Shown here one piece after another: positions 47,943 through 58,755 of a stretch of DNA of 64,000 nt; the stretch's first letter is position 1, and every line of letters starts with the position of its first letter. A model generated the notes under the pieces. It was not told the DNA's origin, made no database searches, and was given only the letters and a program-made list of their open reading frames with translations. Source of the DNA: Aquanectria penicillioides. Lineage: Eukaryota > Ascomycota > Sordariomycetes > Hypocreales > Nectriaceae. The translations under genes and the position numbers were made by a program. The DNA lies in NCBI GenBank assembly GCA_003415625.1, contig PYIU01000006.1:1116001-1180000 (forward strand), written 5' to 3'.

Positions 47943-50341
47943 ATGAGGAAGTCCTCCAAGATCCCTACGTCCAAGACCCAATCGGGGTTGGGGCGCGAGG
48001 GCGAGGAGAAGTCGAATGCTTGGCCACCGCCTGAAGACGTGAACCCGCCGCTGGCATCGCCCAAGGCGGGGCGCAAGTACAGCGAAGCTTCGGAAAAGTC
48101 CAGCTGGAGAGAGAGGTTGCGAAGCTTCGGAAAGCGTGGATCTGGATCCGGGGAGAAGCGTGGATCAGAGTCCAAAGAGAAACGCGGATCAGAATCCAAA
48201 GAGAAGCGTGGATCAGAGCCTAAGGAGAATCGAGGAACGGAATCAAAGGACAGACCAAAGGGCGGAAAGATTACGCACACGTATGACCTACCACACATGG
48301 GTGACCAACCATGAACCAGGTGGTGACAGAAGTTGTTGCCAATCCCAGAAGGCCAAGTCAGGAGGAATCAGAAGTGAGGGCCAAGGCCGACATCCCGGCT
48401 ATGAGGGACCCAGCAGGGCCTGGAACTCACCCCAAAGAGCCGCCACGTCCTTATGAAGACGATGACGAGGTTGGACCTCACGGAGAGAAGTTTGACCACA
48501 GAGGCATCCAGGAGCCCGGCCCGGGAGCGGCTGACCCATGGCGCCTTGAAGGCAGAACGTCACCTTCAAGGTTGGCCACGAAGATCATGAACATGCATGC
48601 GCCGCCATCCCAGCAGCCCAGCCCATCCCACCAGGCGACTGCGGCCCATACGGCGAAGAGCAGGATGAGCGGCATCAGCATAGAGTCTAACGAGTCATTG
48701 ACATCGTTCATCGGCGACGACGATATCATCGTGGAGGAGAGTGAACCTGAAGAAGGAGTCGACGACGACGATCCCTCGCCTGGTTCGAGCCCAAAGGCTG
48801 CTAACCACCACACATCATGGAACTGGGCCCAGCCCGCGCAACCTCCCGCGGCCCTCGCCCCAGCTCCTCCTCGCAAAGACAGCGTCCAGTCTCGACCGAC
48901 TTCTTCTCGTGCTCATAGTCCTTTCAGCGGAGGCCCTCTAAGTGCGGCCCTTCCTAGCAACGGTCCTCCCAGCAACGGTCCTCCCAGCGCCGGTCTTCAC
49001 GGCGGAGGTCCTCCCAGCGGAGGTCATCTCAACGGAGGTCCACCAAAGGCGGCCAGCGCAAGTGTACCGAAGAATGCTACGGCTCTCAAAGCGAACATAG
49101 TCAGCATGCAACGACCGTCACGCCCAGACAATCCGTACAGCCGGAAGCTCGCGGCACCAGACCAAAATGCTCCCAAAATCAACACCGTCATGGTTCGTCG
49201 GCCGTCTCGCATGGATCCCTCATGGGGAGGACACGGGCTCTCAATATCCTCTCCAACCTCACCTGGGTTCCCCGAGAGTGGCTCTACCTCAGTCAGCACC
49301 ACCATGGTCCAGAGACCGAGTCCCGTAGACCAGGGAGGTCCATTGGACTCTCCTTCGCCTCGAAGCAGCCAACACCCGCGATCCGCAAGGCCATCTGAAG
49401 GTGGTGTTGAGCGATCTGTACCGCCGCCACCCATGACCAGAGACATGCCACACAGCCCATCGCAACCTGAAGGTGCGCTCAACTCTCACCCCGTCCAGGC
49501 TCGGCAGGATAGCGGCCCTAAACCCCTCTGCCGAGTGTGCCACACCAGCGTCGCTGAGGCCTGGGGAGCATGCCAGAAGTGTGAGGATGAACTCTCACCA
49601 GCTGCCCTGCGACCCTCCTTTTCCCAGTCTCAGATGGAGAAGAGAGAGAAGAACCCAGGCAAGCAGACCCGCGGGCCACCCCCGCCAATCACCATCTCGC
49701 GAACAAGAAAGATATCGGCTGCCTCTTCCGTCTCCTCATACTCCAACACCAACACTCCCACGACTTCTGGTTCAATGAACAACGCCATGAACGCTAATTC
49801 AAAGGGCTACTTGAACGCTCAACGAAAGGTTCTCCAGCCCGCACTGGAAGGCCGACTTAATGTGCCGCAAACCTCCAAGATCTCACCTCCCGTCTCCCCT
49901 ACATTCCGTGTTGCCAAACCCTCCATGGAGGTTCCCGAAGTGCACAGCTCGCGCGCTGAGCTGGATTACGTCTCTCCCACATCACGCGTTGCTCAGCCCG
50001 CTCCCCGTATCGTCGAGACCGTGGTCGAGGTCCCTCCAGTGCCAGATACACCGAGCATGCGCCTCTCAGCCGTGGCGACGCCAGACGCCGTGGCACAGTA
50101 CGAGCTAGGCTCAGAGAAGCCCGAGAAGACGCAGCCCACGCAAGAATCTGATGTGTATGACGACGAGTGGGCAGACTACTACTTTGATTCTAAGAACTTC
50201 GAGGCGGTCAAGAACAAGCCGCGGACGAAGTCGACCGTGACGCGCGAGCAGGCGAAACGATACATGTCACGGGAGTTGACCTTGGAGGAATATGATGGCT
50301 TCTGGGGAACGCCCGTAAGCCCAGGGCCGGGCTGGATATAA
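47943..50341 (+). CDS. Low-complexity protein with a CxxC-x10-CxxC motif, function unknown (one apparent frameshift)
   Basis: About 799 residues, mostly disordered and rich in Pro, Ser and Gly. It starts MRKSSKIPTSKTQSGLGREG, has four to five copies of an eight-residue KRGSESKE unit (48132-48249), an SNGPP/GGPP repeat near 48955-49045, and a possible zinc-binding pair CRVCHTSVAEAWGACQKC near 49531-49584. The most conserved-looking part is the C-terminus: DEWADYYFDSKNFEAV, then SRELTLEEYDGFWGTPVSPG. The N-terminal 120 codons and the rest lie in different frames; one missing base near 48310 (in CAACCATG) joins them and gives exactly 800 codons. An intron was considered, but the available splice sites leave about 40 nt and the wrong phase. 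Translation could also start at the Met at 48311. I do not recognise a named family. Confidence 0.7.
48132..48249 (+). repeat. 24-nt coding tandem repeat (KRGSESKE)
   Basis: Four to five head-to-tail copies of a unit beginning AAGCGTGGATCAGAGTCCAA. Copies are close at DNA level, so this tract is a likely length polymorphism. Confidence 0.8.
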
Positions 50342-50635
50342 AAAACAACATCCCAATGCGCACTCTGGACATGCCATTGGCGAATCTTTACATATTTTTA
50401 CTTTCTTCTGTGTATAATGTAAGATTGATAGGCCATCTCTTATATAATCTTCAACTCTGCTACAAAAAATAGCACCATTTTTATTCATCAACAAGAGTCT
50501 ATGCTCCAGATACCTGCCCAAAAGTGATTTGTTTTTTTCATCTCATCGTGATTTCTGCCTGCTGCAGCCCAATTCCGCTCTACTCTATACAAATCGGCGT
50601 CTTTTTCTCTAAGTCTTCAGTTGCGCAATGTCTAT

Positions 50636-51778
50636 CTATAGTATTCTCTTGACGGTGAGACCACTAGCATCGCCGCCCTCCAGCTGCAGGAAGTTTCCAG
50701 CCTCGAGCTTCTTCTTCCACTTGTTGCTCTCGTAACGCGCTAGAATCATAGTCATGCGAAGCGTCGTATCGTTGCTGGAGTCGTGCTCTTCTACAGATTG
50801 AGCAACAGGGGTGAAGATCCAACGGCCAAACGCCCAGTTGAGGATGTATCGCCCGCTGGGGTTTGCCTCGGGCTTGGGTACGTCTGGGTCAGAGTTGGTA
50901 GGTGTGGAAGAGAGACTCAAGACTGCCTTGATGCGGTAGGCCTCGTCCTTGGGAGCGGCACTCAGGAAGCCAATGAGCTTTTCTGTGGAGATGCGGGCAT
51001 CGTTGCCGCCGTTGAGCTCGATGGAAAGAACCTCAACTTCGCCCTGGTGACCGTGAGAGTGACCGTTGCCGTTGGTGTGTTCGTGGTTGTGGTTGTGGTT
51101 GTGGTTGTGGTTTGTGCCGTTGGGTTGGTGGTCTCCGTTCACCTCCTTATCGGTCAACTCCTGTGCCAGACCACCATCAACTCCGAAAACAAGATTCATG
51201 GAGACCCAGCCCTTGTCGCTCTTGACCTTTGCCACGTCAACCTCAAGATCGCCGACTCTGTCGAGGCACTCGTCGTAGCGATCTTCGCCGGCAGTCTCCC
51301 ACTTATTGAAGACAATGAGATCCGTGTACCTGGCCTGGATGCGGGCCGTGTAGCTCGTATCCTCATAGCCCTTCCAGTTCTCAACATCGATCACGCTGAT
51401 GACGCCGTCGAGCACATATTTTCCGGAATCGCGAGCCAGGCGGTTGACTTCGAGGGCGAGAGTGGCGGGGAATGCAGAACCACTGGTCTCGATGACGATG
51501 CGGTCAGGCGCGACGGTCTTCTCGAGCTCTTCAAGGGCGGGGCCTAGCTGACCGACGAGGTTGCAGCAGATGCAGCCATTCAGAAGCTCCTGGACGCCTG
51601 AAATGGCCGAGTTGTTGGCGAGCTGCGAGTCGATGGCCAAATCGCCGAATTCGTTCTTCAGGAGGGCGAGTTTGTACGCGGGGTTCTGCTCGCGGAGCTG
51701 GGGAATTAGGTTGAGGATCAGTGTCGTCTTTCCGGAGCCGAGGAAGCCCGTAATGATGGTAATGGGAATCGGCGCCAT
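50636..51778 (-). CDS. CobW/Zng1-family (COG0523) metal-chaperone GTPase
   Basis: A single exon of 380 residues. Start MAPIPITIITGFLGSGKTTL at 51778; the G1/Walker A loop is residues 11-19. The family's metal-binding CxCC is Cys69-Ile-Cys71-Cys72 (LNGCICCNL). Further motifs are RIVIETSGSAFP and the base-recognition loop VFNKWETAG, which reads NKWE where NKxD is usual. A His/Asn loop near residues 220-245 carries about ten histidines and is likely to bind metal. The C-terminal domain includes RIKAVLSLSS and GRYILNWAFGRWIFTPV. Characterised relatives load zinc or cobalt-type cofactors onto client enzymes; the client here is unknown. A four-site GATA-motif array lies in its promoter, shared with the divergent small gene. 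Confidence 0.87.
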   Translation of the reverse strand: MAPIPITIITGFLGSGKTTLILNLIPQLREQNPAYKLALLKNEFGDLAIDSQLANNSAISGVQELLNGCICCNLVGQLGPALEELEKTVAPDRIVIETSGSAFPATLALEVNRLARDSGKYVLDGVISVIDVENWKGYEDTSYTARIQARYTDLIVFNKWETAGEDRYDECLDRVGDLEVDVAKVKSDKGWVSMNLVFGVDGGLAQELTDKEVNGDHQPNGTNHNHNHNHNHEHTNGNGHSHGHQGEVEVLSIELNGGNDARISTEKLIGFLSAAPKDEAYRIKAVLSLSSTPTNSDPDVPKPEANPSGRYILNWAFGRWIFTPVAQSVEEHDSSNDTTLRMTMILARYESNKWKKKLEAGNFLQLEGGDASGLTVKRIL

Positions 51779-52178
51779 CTTGGAGTCTCTCACAGCCAGT
51801 TACAAAAGCGGAAGCCTGTGTATGTTGCACTGTAACAGCAAGACAAATGAAAATACCTCTAAAGGCTACAGGCGGTGATACTGGACCGAGTACATACCAT
51901 CAGCCCACCAAAGTAGGCCCGATAAGACCCGATAAGGATTCAATTTCCTTATCAGAGGCTTATCGCTCCACCACCCCGCGGCTGCGTCTTGACGTCACCC
52001 AAGATGGCTATCGAGATGGATCAGCAAGTCGATGAAGTCTATTGCGTAGGCCGAGAGTGGGCGGTTTGCCTTGCTATTGTTTTGTAACTGGAGATGCTCT
52101 CATTCCCAACCCTTTATTTTCCTCTACCAAGAAACTGTATGTTGAATTCTCGACTAAGTCATCAACCCCGATCACAGA
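51779..52178. other. Divergent promoter, CobW-type GTPase and 98-residue protein
   Basis: About 400 bp with no gene. It carries the GATAAG/CTTATC array at 51921-51964. Confidence 0.7.
51921..51964. promoter_or_regulatory. Array of four GATA-factor motifs in inverted pairs
   Basis: Two GATAAG hexamers (51921-51926, 51931-51936) face two CTTATC hexamers (51948-51953, 51959-51964) within 44 bp. HGATAR sites are bound by fungal GATA factors such as AreA (nitrogen) and SreA (iron). The stretch TTATCAGAG differs from the reverse complement of the SreA core ATCWGATAA at one position. Which factor binds is inference. Confidence 0.5.
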
Positions 52179-52538
52179 ATGGCAGCTACCGAAACATCCA
52201 ATGACCCTCAATCCAAGTCCTTCAAACACCAACTAGACCATGCCGCTGAGCAATGCCGCTCCTCGAATTCTTCTACAGCACCCAACCCGGTAGTTGAGAA
52301 GAGTGAGTCTGTATTGGTTTGCGGTTTACGTTTTCATGACCATGGCTGACACTCAGCATAAACAGTCACCGAGTATATTCCGGTCGCGGCCAAAGTATTG
52401 GGAGGACAGCAACGCGAGCCCAAAGTCCCAGGCCCACCGGAGCGTCCCCATCATGATGATAAGATTGAAGAATTTGTCAGGGATCAGCATCGGAGTCACG
52501 GCAAGGATGGCATTTTGAATTCCGAGAATACAGAGTAA
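52179..52538 (+). CDS. Small conserved 98-residue protein, function unknown
   Basis: Two exons (52179-52302, 52366-52538) around intron 52303-52365 (donor gtgagt, branch ctgac, acceptor cag) make exactly 99 codons. The protein starts MAATETSNDPQSKSFKHQLD, has a middle segment VEKITEYIPVAAKVLGG, and ends with KVPGPPERPHHDDKIEEFVR followed by DQHRSHGKDGILNSENTE. I recall the PGPPxRPxHDxxIxEFxRxQ pattern from short ascomycete proteins without a known role; this is from memory. The whole protein is hydrophilic and soluble, with no signal or membrane segment. Each exon alone is too short to stand out, so the gene is easily missed. Confidence 0.75.
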
Positions 52539-54249
52539 CGGGATTCCTAGACGACTCAGGATGCACCGCATCAAGCACGGAAGTAGTGACTAGATAGATA
52601 GCAGTCTCTACAACAGGAGAGGCCGAGAAATCCATCACCTTTAGGAACATGACCGATTGGTGACTGCAAACTATTTATGCTGAAAGATTTTCGAGTCACG
52701 GATCTGCTGGGAAGAGTGAAACGGCGTCGAGACCACTGACTGAACCTGAAATGGAGTTACCCCAATTCTCGTGGACGCAGATTCCGCCTTCACAGCACCG
52801 AGGTTCAGTCATCCTCACTTTTGAGGAGAGACTATCCCGTAGGTGCCAAACGACATGGCGTCTGGGAATAACGACTACGGCTGACAATCACTGTCAGCTG
52901 AGCCTCGTTGAGGTTCAAACTCTATCAAGATTCTCACTAGGAGATGTCCCCCCTTCTTGGCATTGACCGCCTACGGGTAGGTCGTTGCAAGCAACGAGTC
53001 TGGCGGAAAATTTCCTATATCCAAGGGTTTTACTCTTCTGAGCGTTTCCCACTAGGGGAAAGGCAACGCGACACCGTGGGTGTGACCTGAGGGTCTGGGT
53101 GAAGGTCGTGGCAGCTCAGTTGGCTTTTTGATAAAGAAGAAAGGAAAAAAGAGAACTGAAATTTTGGCTTGCGAGATGCCTTGATAAAGGTTTGCGCCAA
53201 ACTACGCTAAACCGCCTTTGGATATATTAGTCAGCTTTCTGGATCCCAGCCACCCAGTAATCGGTACCCGCAAATGTGTGGAGTCTCCTCACCACCGGAG
53301 GTACCCATCGAAAATGTGAAAATCTTCATCTGTTGACCCAAAATGGGCTTTATGTTGGCCAAGTGAATAGCGCTGCTCTTCAATTACTGGGCAATACCCA
53401 CAATGCGTCAAGACTATGACTAACTCCTTGAACTTTACTTGTGTTGCTGACTGTGTCTCTCCACTTTATTGGAAGGTACCATCCTCCCAATTTATCAAAG
53501 TATGGCCTTGAGCGACCTAAATCGTGATCGAACAAGCGAGGAAAATCACCAAGTGATAGTGTTGCTGAGTTGTACTCTTCAATGCAACAAATGAAGGCAG
53601 ATATCTCTCTTCAACGACTTATAAAATACTTTCCTAAATGTGCTGCCATCATTGCGGCTAGAATCCGAATTAGCAGGACATATTGTGCATAATCTATTGA
53701 CAATGTTGTCTTCCAAGTTTCCCAACATATCACCGTGAGGTCCATGGCATTTCTAGAGTTCAAACTTCTCTCCAATCAAAACGCATTTTCGGGCTACAGC
53801 CTGAAGATTTGAAAGATCTCAGCGGGGTAACAACGTGTTGAAATTTGGTAGACAGGATGTTGACCGAAAATAACAAGATGAAAATTCGGCAAGAGAGGTT
53901 ATGTTATATCCTATTCTACGCCGGATGTTTACAACGCTGAGAAAGCCTAATCATGAGAAGTTGAATGGTAATAAGAAGGAGCTGATACGAAATCACGTTA
54001 CATTAAGGGATATTTTAATGCGAATACGTCGGCCCTACCTGGCCGATGCGCGGGGGTTCGGCGCCGTCCCGCCGAAAGAAGCCGTTGAGATCCCGCATCC
54101 AAGACGCCGATAGAGTACATGGGTGGCACGATGTGAAATGGCGATTTCTCTGGCCGATGAAGAAATACTAATAACATTGAATTTAACCGGATCCTTTGTC
54201 GTTAAATAATTGATCAATCCGACCATCCACTCAACAGGGTTAAGGCATA
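52539..54249. other. Gene-free region upstream of the AtuA-like gene
   Basis: About 1.7 kb, noticeably more AT-rich than the flanking genes. No coding frame, terminal repeats or transposase remnant is recognisable. The right end holds the CGG/CCG inverted repeat at 54029-54046. It could be a decayed sequence of unknown origin. Confidence 0.55.
54029..54046. promoter_or_regulatory. CGG-N10-CCG inverted repeat upstream of the AtuA-like gene
   Basis: TCGGCC, six bases, GGCCGA: a perfect inverted repeat about 204 bp before the ATG. CGG triplets in inverted pairs are the usual targets of Zn2Cys6 dimers. The same TCGGC/GCCGA half-sites occur in the permease/regulator promoter. Confidence 0.45.
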
Positions 54250-56187
54250 ATGACGTCAAAGCGCCCTATTCGAATTGCCAACGTCTCTGGTGCTACGGGC
54301 GACAGTCCGACGGCCATGATTCGTATGGCCAGTGACGATAATGTCGATGTTATCGTCGGTGACTGGCTGTCTGAGATGAATATTGCCTGGAATGCAATTA
54401 CTAAAAAACAAGACCCGTCCTTGGGCTATGAGCCAGGGTTTCTTGCACAGCTCGAAGAGTCACTGGATCTTATTGTACAGAAGAAGATTCGAGTTGTGAC
54501 TAATGCCGGGGCACTGAACACCCCGTCACTCGCAAAGAAGGTCGAGGAGCTATGCCGAAGCCGCGGTTACACCGGTGTGACTGTTGCTGCTGTTCTGGGA
54601 GACGATATTTCGGAGATTGTTGCCGATCCATCAAGGCGGGATGAACTGGGACTGCAGCACCTTGATCATCCTGAATGGAGGGTAGCGGATTGGAGCCTCG
54701 AACCCCATTGTGGCGTGGCTTACATCGGTGCATGGGGAATCGTTGAAGCCCTCCGCAACGATGCCCAGATTGTCATCTGTGGTCGCGTAACTGATGCCTC
54801 TCCATTAATTGGTGCTGCTGCATGGTGGCACGGATGGTCCAGAGAATCATGGGACCAGTTGGCTGGCGCTTTAGTGGCAGGACGTAGGTTCAATATGCTA
54901 CACCGATCCGTTCGTACCGAATACTGACAATGAATAGATCTGATCGAGTGCGGGCCTTACGTTACTGGCGCCAATTTTTCCGGGTTCAAGGCCTTCTTGT
55001 CAGACCTTGTTGACCTAGGATTTCCCATCGCCGAGGTCTCTGACGATGGGACGTGTGTCATTACAAAGCGTGAGGCCGATGCTGGACACGTCACACAACA
55101 CAATACTATTGCGCAGTTCTTATATGAGCTTCAAGGAGAGCTGTACTTGAACTCTGATGTTGTGGCTGATTTGAGAGGTGTTCAAATAAAGCAAGACGGA
55201 CCTGACAGAGTGAGAGTCCACGGCGTGACTGGCCTGCCTCCCCCATCTACAACAAAGGCTATGATTGCGGCACCAGGCGGGTACCAGGCCGAGGCAACAT
55301 TCTACATTAATGGTTTGGACATTGATGAAAAGGTCCAGATGATCCGACAGCAGTTGGCTTATTCATTCAAGGACAACAAATTCTGCAAATGGTCCGTCGA
55401 ATTGTATGGATCAACAGTATCAAACCCGAGCAGTCAACAAGCAGGGACGGTGTCACTACGGATTTTCGCCCAGGCGAGATCCCATGAAGAAATCAATGCC
55501 TCCCACTTTAAGATTCCAATTTACGCCCTGAGGATGCAAAGCTATCCCGGTCAGTAATTTCTGCGACTGTTCCTCCACACTTTACACGATGAACTAATTT
55601 GAGCAGGTTATCACATGAATCTAGATTTTCGAACCATGGACCCCAAGCCTTTCATGGAGATATTCCCAGCCATAATACCTCTAGATATATTGAACCACAG
55701 AGTTGAGCTCTCGAATGGTCTTAAGATTCAGGTCGATCCGTCGCCCAAAACAGCAGTCTACCCCGTTGAGCGACAGTCTTACGAAACTGCGAAGCCAGAA
55801 CCTTTGGAAAGCTTCGGTCCAACGGAGCTTGTTCCTCTGGGAAGCATTGTTCATGCTAGATCCGGTGACAAGGCGGACAATTCGAACATTGGACTCTTCG
55901 TCAGGAACGAAGACGAGTACTTGTGGCTTCAGTCTTTCTTGACCATCCACACCGTCAAGGAGCTATTCGGCGATGATTGGAAGAACAATGAAGGAGGAAA
56001 AGAACCAAAAGTGGAGCGCTGCGAGTTTCCAAACATCTTAGCAGTTCACTTCCGTGTCTTAGATTTCTTGGGAGGTGGTATTGCAAGTTCGAGTCGAATT
56101 GATGGGTTGGGGAAGGGAATTGGTGAATACCTACGAAGCCGGGTGGTTCCCATCCCAGTCAAGTTTCTTCAACGCGGAAAGATATGA
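54250..56187 (+). CDS. AtuA-like protein (DUF1446 / acyclic-terpene-utilisation family)
   Basis: Three exons (54250-54883, 54938-55549, 55607-56187) give 608 residues; introns are 54 and 57 bp. The N-terminal DUF1446 domain begins IRIANVSGATGDSPTAM and includes RVVTNAGALNTPSLAKKVEE, GVAYIGAWGIVEAL, VICGRVTDASPLIGAAAWWH and HLIECGPYVTGANFSGF. The C-terminal AtuA-like domain has the ARSGDKADNSNIGLFVRNED motif near 497-516 and ends VPIPVKFLQRGKI. In pseudomonads AtuA belongs to the acyclic-terpene (citronellol/geranyl) utilisation set; the reaction of fungal members is not established to my knowledge. No signal peptide is seen, so it is probably cytosolic. The neighbours are a permease and a Zn2Cys6 factor, consistent with a small catabolic cluster. 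Confidence 0.87.
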
Positions 56188-56484
56188 TTTGGAGTTTTGC
56201 ATGTAAAACTAGAAATTGTGTAGAAATTTGGATAAATCTTTTGTCGCTTGGGGGTTTCATACCCGTCCTTTTGCTCCTAAACGTCGAAAATTTCACTTTA
56301 AATTACATGTATGAGCGAGCGGAGTTGGTTGGCTAATTATAGGAAGAACACCTCTTTTTGTTTGACTCTGTTAACCAGTAGATGTAACAGCTGCACAGCT
56401 AGCCCAAAAGATCAATAGTCAAATCGTGATATGCAAACCCCAAAGGAATTTCAACTGCCAGCATAGCCATATTTGTGCGTTCTC

Positions 56485-58284
56485 CTAGTACTTGAAAACA
56501 GTCTCGCCAAGTCCACCACGGGTCTTATTCCGCCACACATAGTAGAAGTGCATGCTAATGCAACCAACAGCGACAAACAATAGGAGACCTGCGTTTGTCC
56601 AGTGACCTGTTGGGTAACCTTTCTTCGCCTCATCTGTTTTGTAAATCCACACTCCAACAATTTGGCCAGGCGCTCCCATAGAGATATTTAGTGCGATTGC
56701 CAAGCCAATTGCCGCCGTGTTTTGCAAATTAGACGAAAGCCATCCCAGCAGTGGGGGAATGCAGGCAAAGGAGCCGCATGCAGCGACAATGAGACATCCG
56801 TAGCGATGCTAATGAATATTAGTTTGGAGGGTTACGTGATATGAATGATTTAAGATGCTTACGCTGTATGACTCAACTGGAAGTGTTGCAGACGCAATAA
56901 AGCCTACAGCGCCAATTGTGGAGAAGATTGCAGAGTGAATGGCACGGCTAGTATAATCTGTTAGTTTCACAGACATGTGAAGTGTCCATATTTTCCACTT
57001 ACGCGTTGTTGCGATCCGCAGACCAAGAGACCAAAAGTGTCACGACGTATGCAGCTGCATACGGTGGCACAGTCATGAGTTGCGCCCTGAGGTTTTCAAA
57101 CTGAGGCTATGGTTAGCACGATGAAGAATCTCAATCTAACATGTTAAACTTACTCCAAGACCAGCTGTGATGGAAGGCGTGAACAGAGACAGACTCGAGA
57201 AGGGTGCGGAAATACCGAAGTAGATCTATGATCGCCATTGTCAGAGCAATCATCTTTTTAGAATGTAGGAAGCGAAATCTTACAAAGTAGTGGCACCATA
57301 GTCTCCATTCCAAAAGTGTTGCCTTGGCATCTTCCCAAGTCAATGATTTGCTGCTGCCATGAGAACCCTGCTCGGCTAGGCGAAGTGCCGCGAGGTCTTT
57401 TTCCTCGATGGAGAGCCATGTTGCTGTCTCTGGGTAGTCTGGGAGGAAGAACCAAACAAAGAATGCAGAGATAACTGATGGTAGGCCCTCCAAGAGGAAC
57501 AACCATCTCCAGGCAGACAGGCCTTGAGTTTTATTCATGTGACCGACGCCATATGCAATGGCACCACCGAACGCTCCAGCCAATGTTGCTGAGGCCAGAA
57601 TAGCTGCTACACGGACTGATCGCTCTTCTGGACGATACCAAAAGGTCAAGTAATAAACCAATCCAGGAAACAAGCCTTTTTTTTCCCTTTGGTGTTAGGT
57701 GTGGTCATGATAGACAGATAGGCTCGCACGTACCGGCTTCAAAGACTCCCAACAAAAATCGAACAACAGTAACAGAGGCGTAATTCTGGGTTCCTGCCAG
57801 GCCCATGGTGATGGCGCCCCAGGAGAGCATGAGGAAAGCGATCCATCGACTGGGCCGCATCTTTTTGAGGAAATAGTTAGAAGGAACCTCGAAGAGAGCG
57901 TAGGCAATGAGAAACACCATCAGGGCGATGGTATACTGGAACGCCGTCATTTTGGTATCTGTGAGGAGGTCATCGTGGGTTGCCGAGTTCAAGACCTTGG
58001 CGTTTCCAATGTTTGATCGATCCAGGTAACATAGCAGGTAGATTCCAGCTGCAAGCGGAATGATCCGCAGGTCAAACTTGCGGACGAGCTCTTTCTGTCG
58101 AACTGGGTCAATGGCAAATTGCTGATGAAGGCCCTGATCGGAGATGTGCTGAATTACTTGGTTAGTGACCCTTGAGGGAAACATTGCGCAAGGGAGGTGT
58201 CCACGATACCTCTTTGGCTGTCTCAATATCCTCGTTCATTTGGATAGAGGCGCTGTAGTCGCCGGCGGCTGGTTTGTCTGCCAT
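56485..58284 (-). CDS. MFS permease, anion:cation symporter (Dal5/Tna1-like) family
   Basis: Seven exons (58284-58210, 58148-57734, 57675-57284, 57225-57154, 57100-57003, 56947-56873, 56818-56485) give 486 residues, the usual family length. Introns are 53-61 bp and all GT-AG. Start MADKPAAGDYSASIQMNEDI. Helix 1 carries the ACS-family signature LLCYLDRSNIGNAKV, followed by FEVPSNYFLKKMRPSRW, VRFLLGVFEAGLFPGLVYYL and RWLFLLEGLPSVISAFFVWF; the C-terminal half contains YAAAYVVTLLVSWSADRNNA and GHWTNAGLLLF. Relatives import organic anions such as allantoate, nicotinate or pantothenate. The substrate here is unknown; the adjacent AtuA-like gene suggests a carboxylate. It is divergent from the Zn2Cys6 gene across a 471-bp promoter. 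Confidence 0.88.
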
Positions 58285-58755
58285 GGTTGGTCCAAGTTCA
58301 AAGGGATACGTCAAACCCAGTGTCGCCCGACAACAAGCAAGTTGATGAGGAGGAAAGCGTTTTGATTGACAAATTAATTGTCCGATCGTCGCTATTATAC
58401 CTGTTATTTCCCCGCCTTGACATGGAGTTCGTCTTATCCCCGGGTTTCCCCCATGGGGTATTTTGTGGAGGATGCAGCGTTCACCCCTACCTAGATGACT
58501 ATTAGTCGTCGGCGTCCGCTGCCGACGTCGGCATTTTAACACCGAGCGACGACGATCTTTACCCCTCTTCAGCGTCGTGACGAAGACCAGGTCAAGGGGC
58601 GATTAATTGTTGGGCTGGGGATGGAATTGCGCTTTGCTCATTCGTACGGGCGCTTTGAGGGGGTCTCTTGAGGATCCATAAGGTTGGCCCATTCGCGGTG
58701 CAATCGGCCTCCCGCGACCGAAAAGCTGCATCTTCAACGCCCACATCCGCAGCCA
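58285..58755. other. Divergent promoter, ACS permease and Zn2Cys6 regulator
   Basis: 471 bp with no gene. It contains overlapping CGG/CCG palindromes at 58509-58533. Confidence 0.65.
58509..58533. promoter_or_regulatory. Overlapping CGG/CCG palindromes between permease and regulator
   Basis: TCGGC-N7-GCCGA (58509-58525) overlaps the perfect 14-bp palindrome TGCCGACGTCGGCA (58520-58533). These are inverted and everted CGG pairs of the kind bound by Zn2Cys6 dimers, located between the two divergent start codons. Binding by the adjacent factor is inference. Confidence 0.5.
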
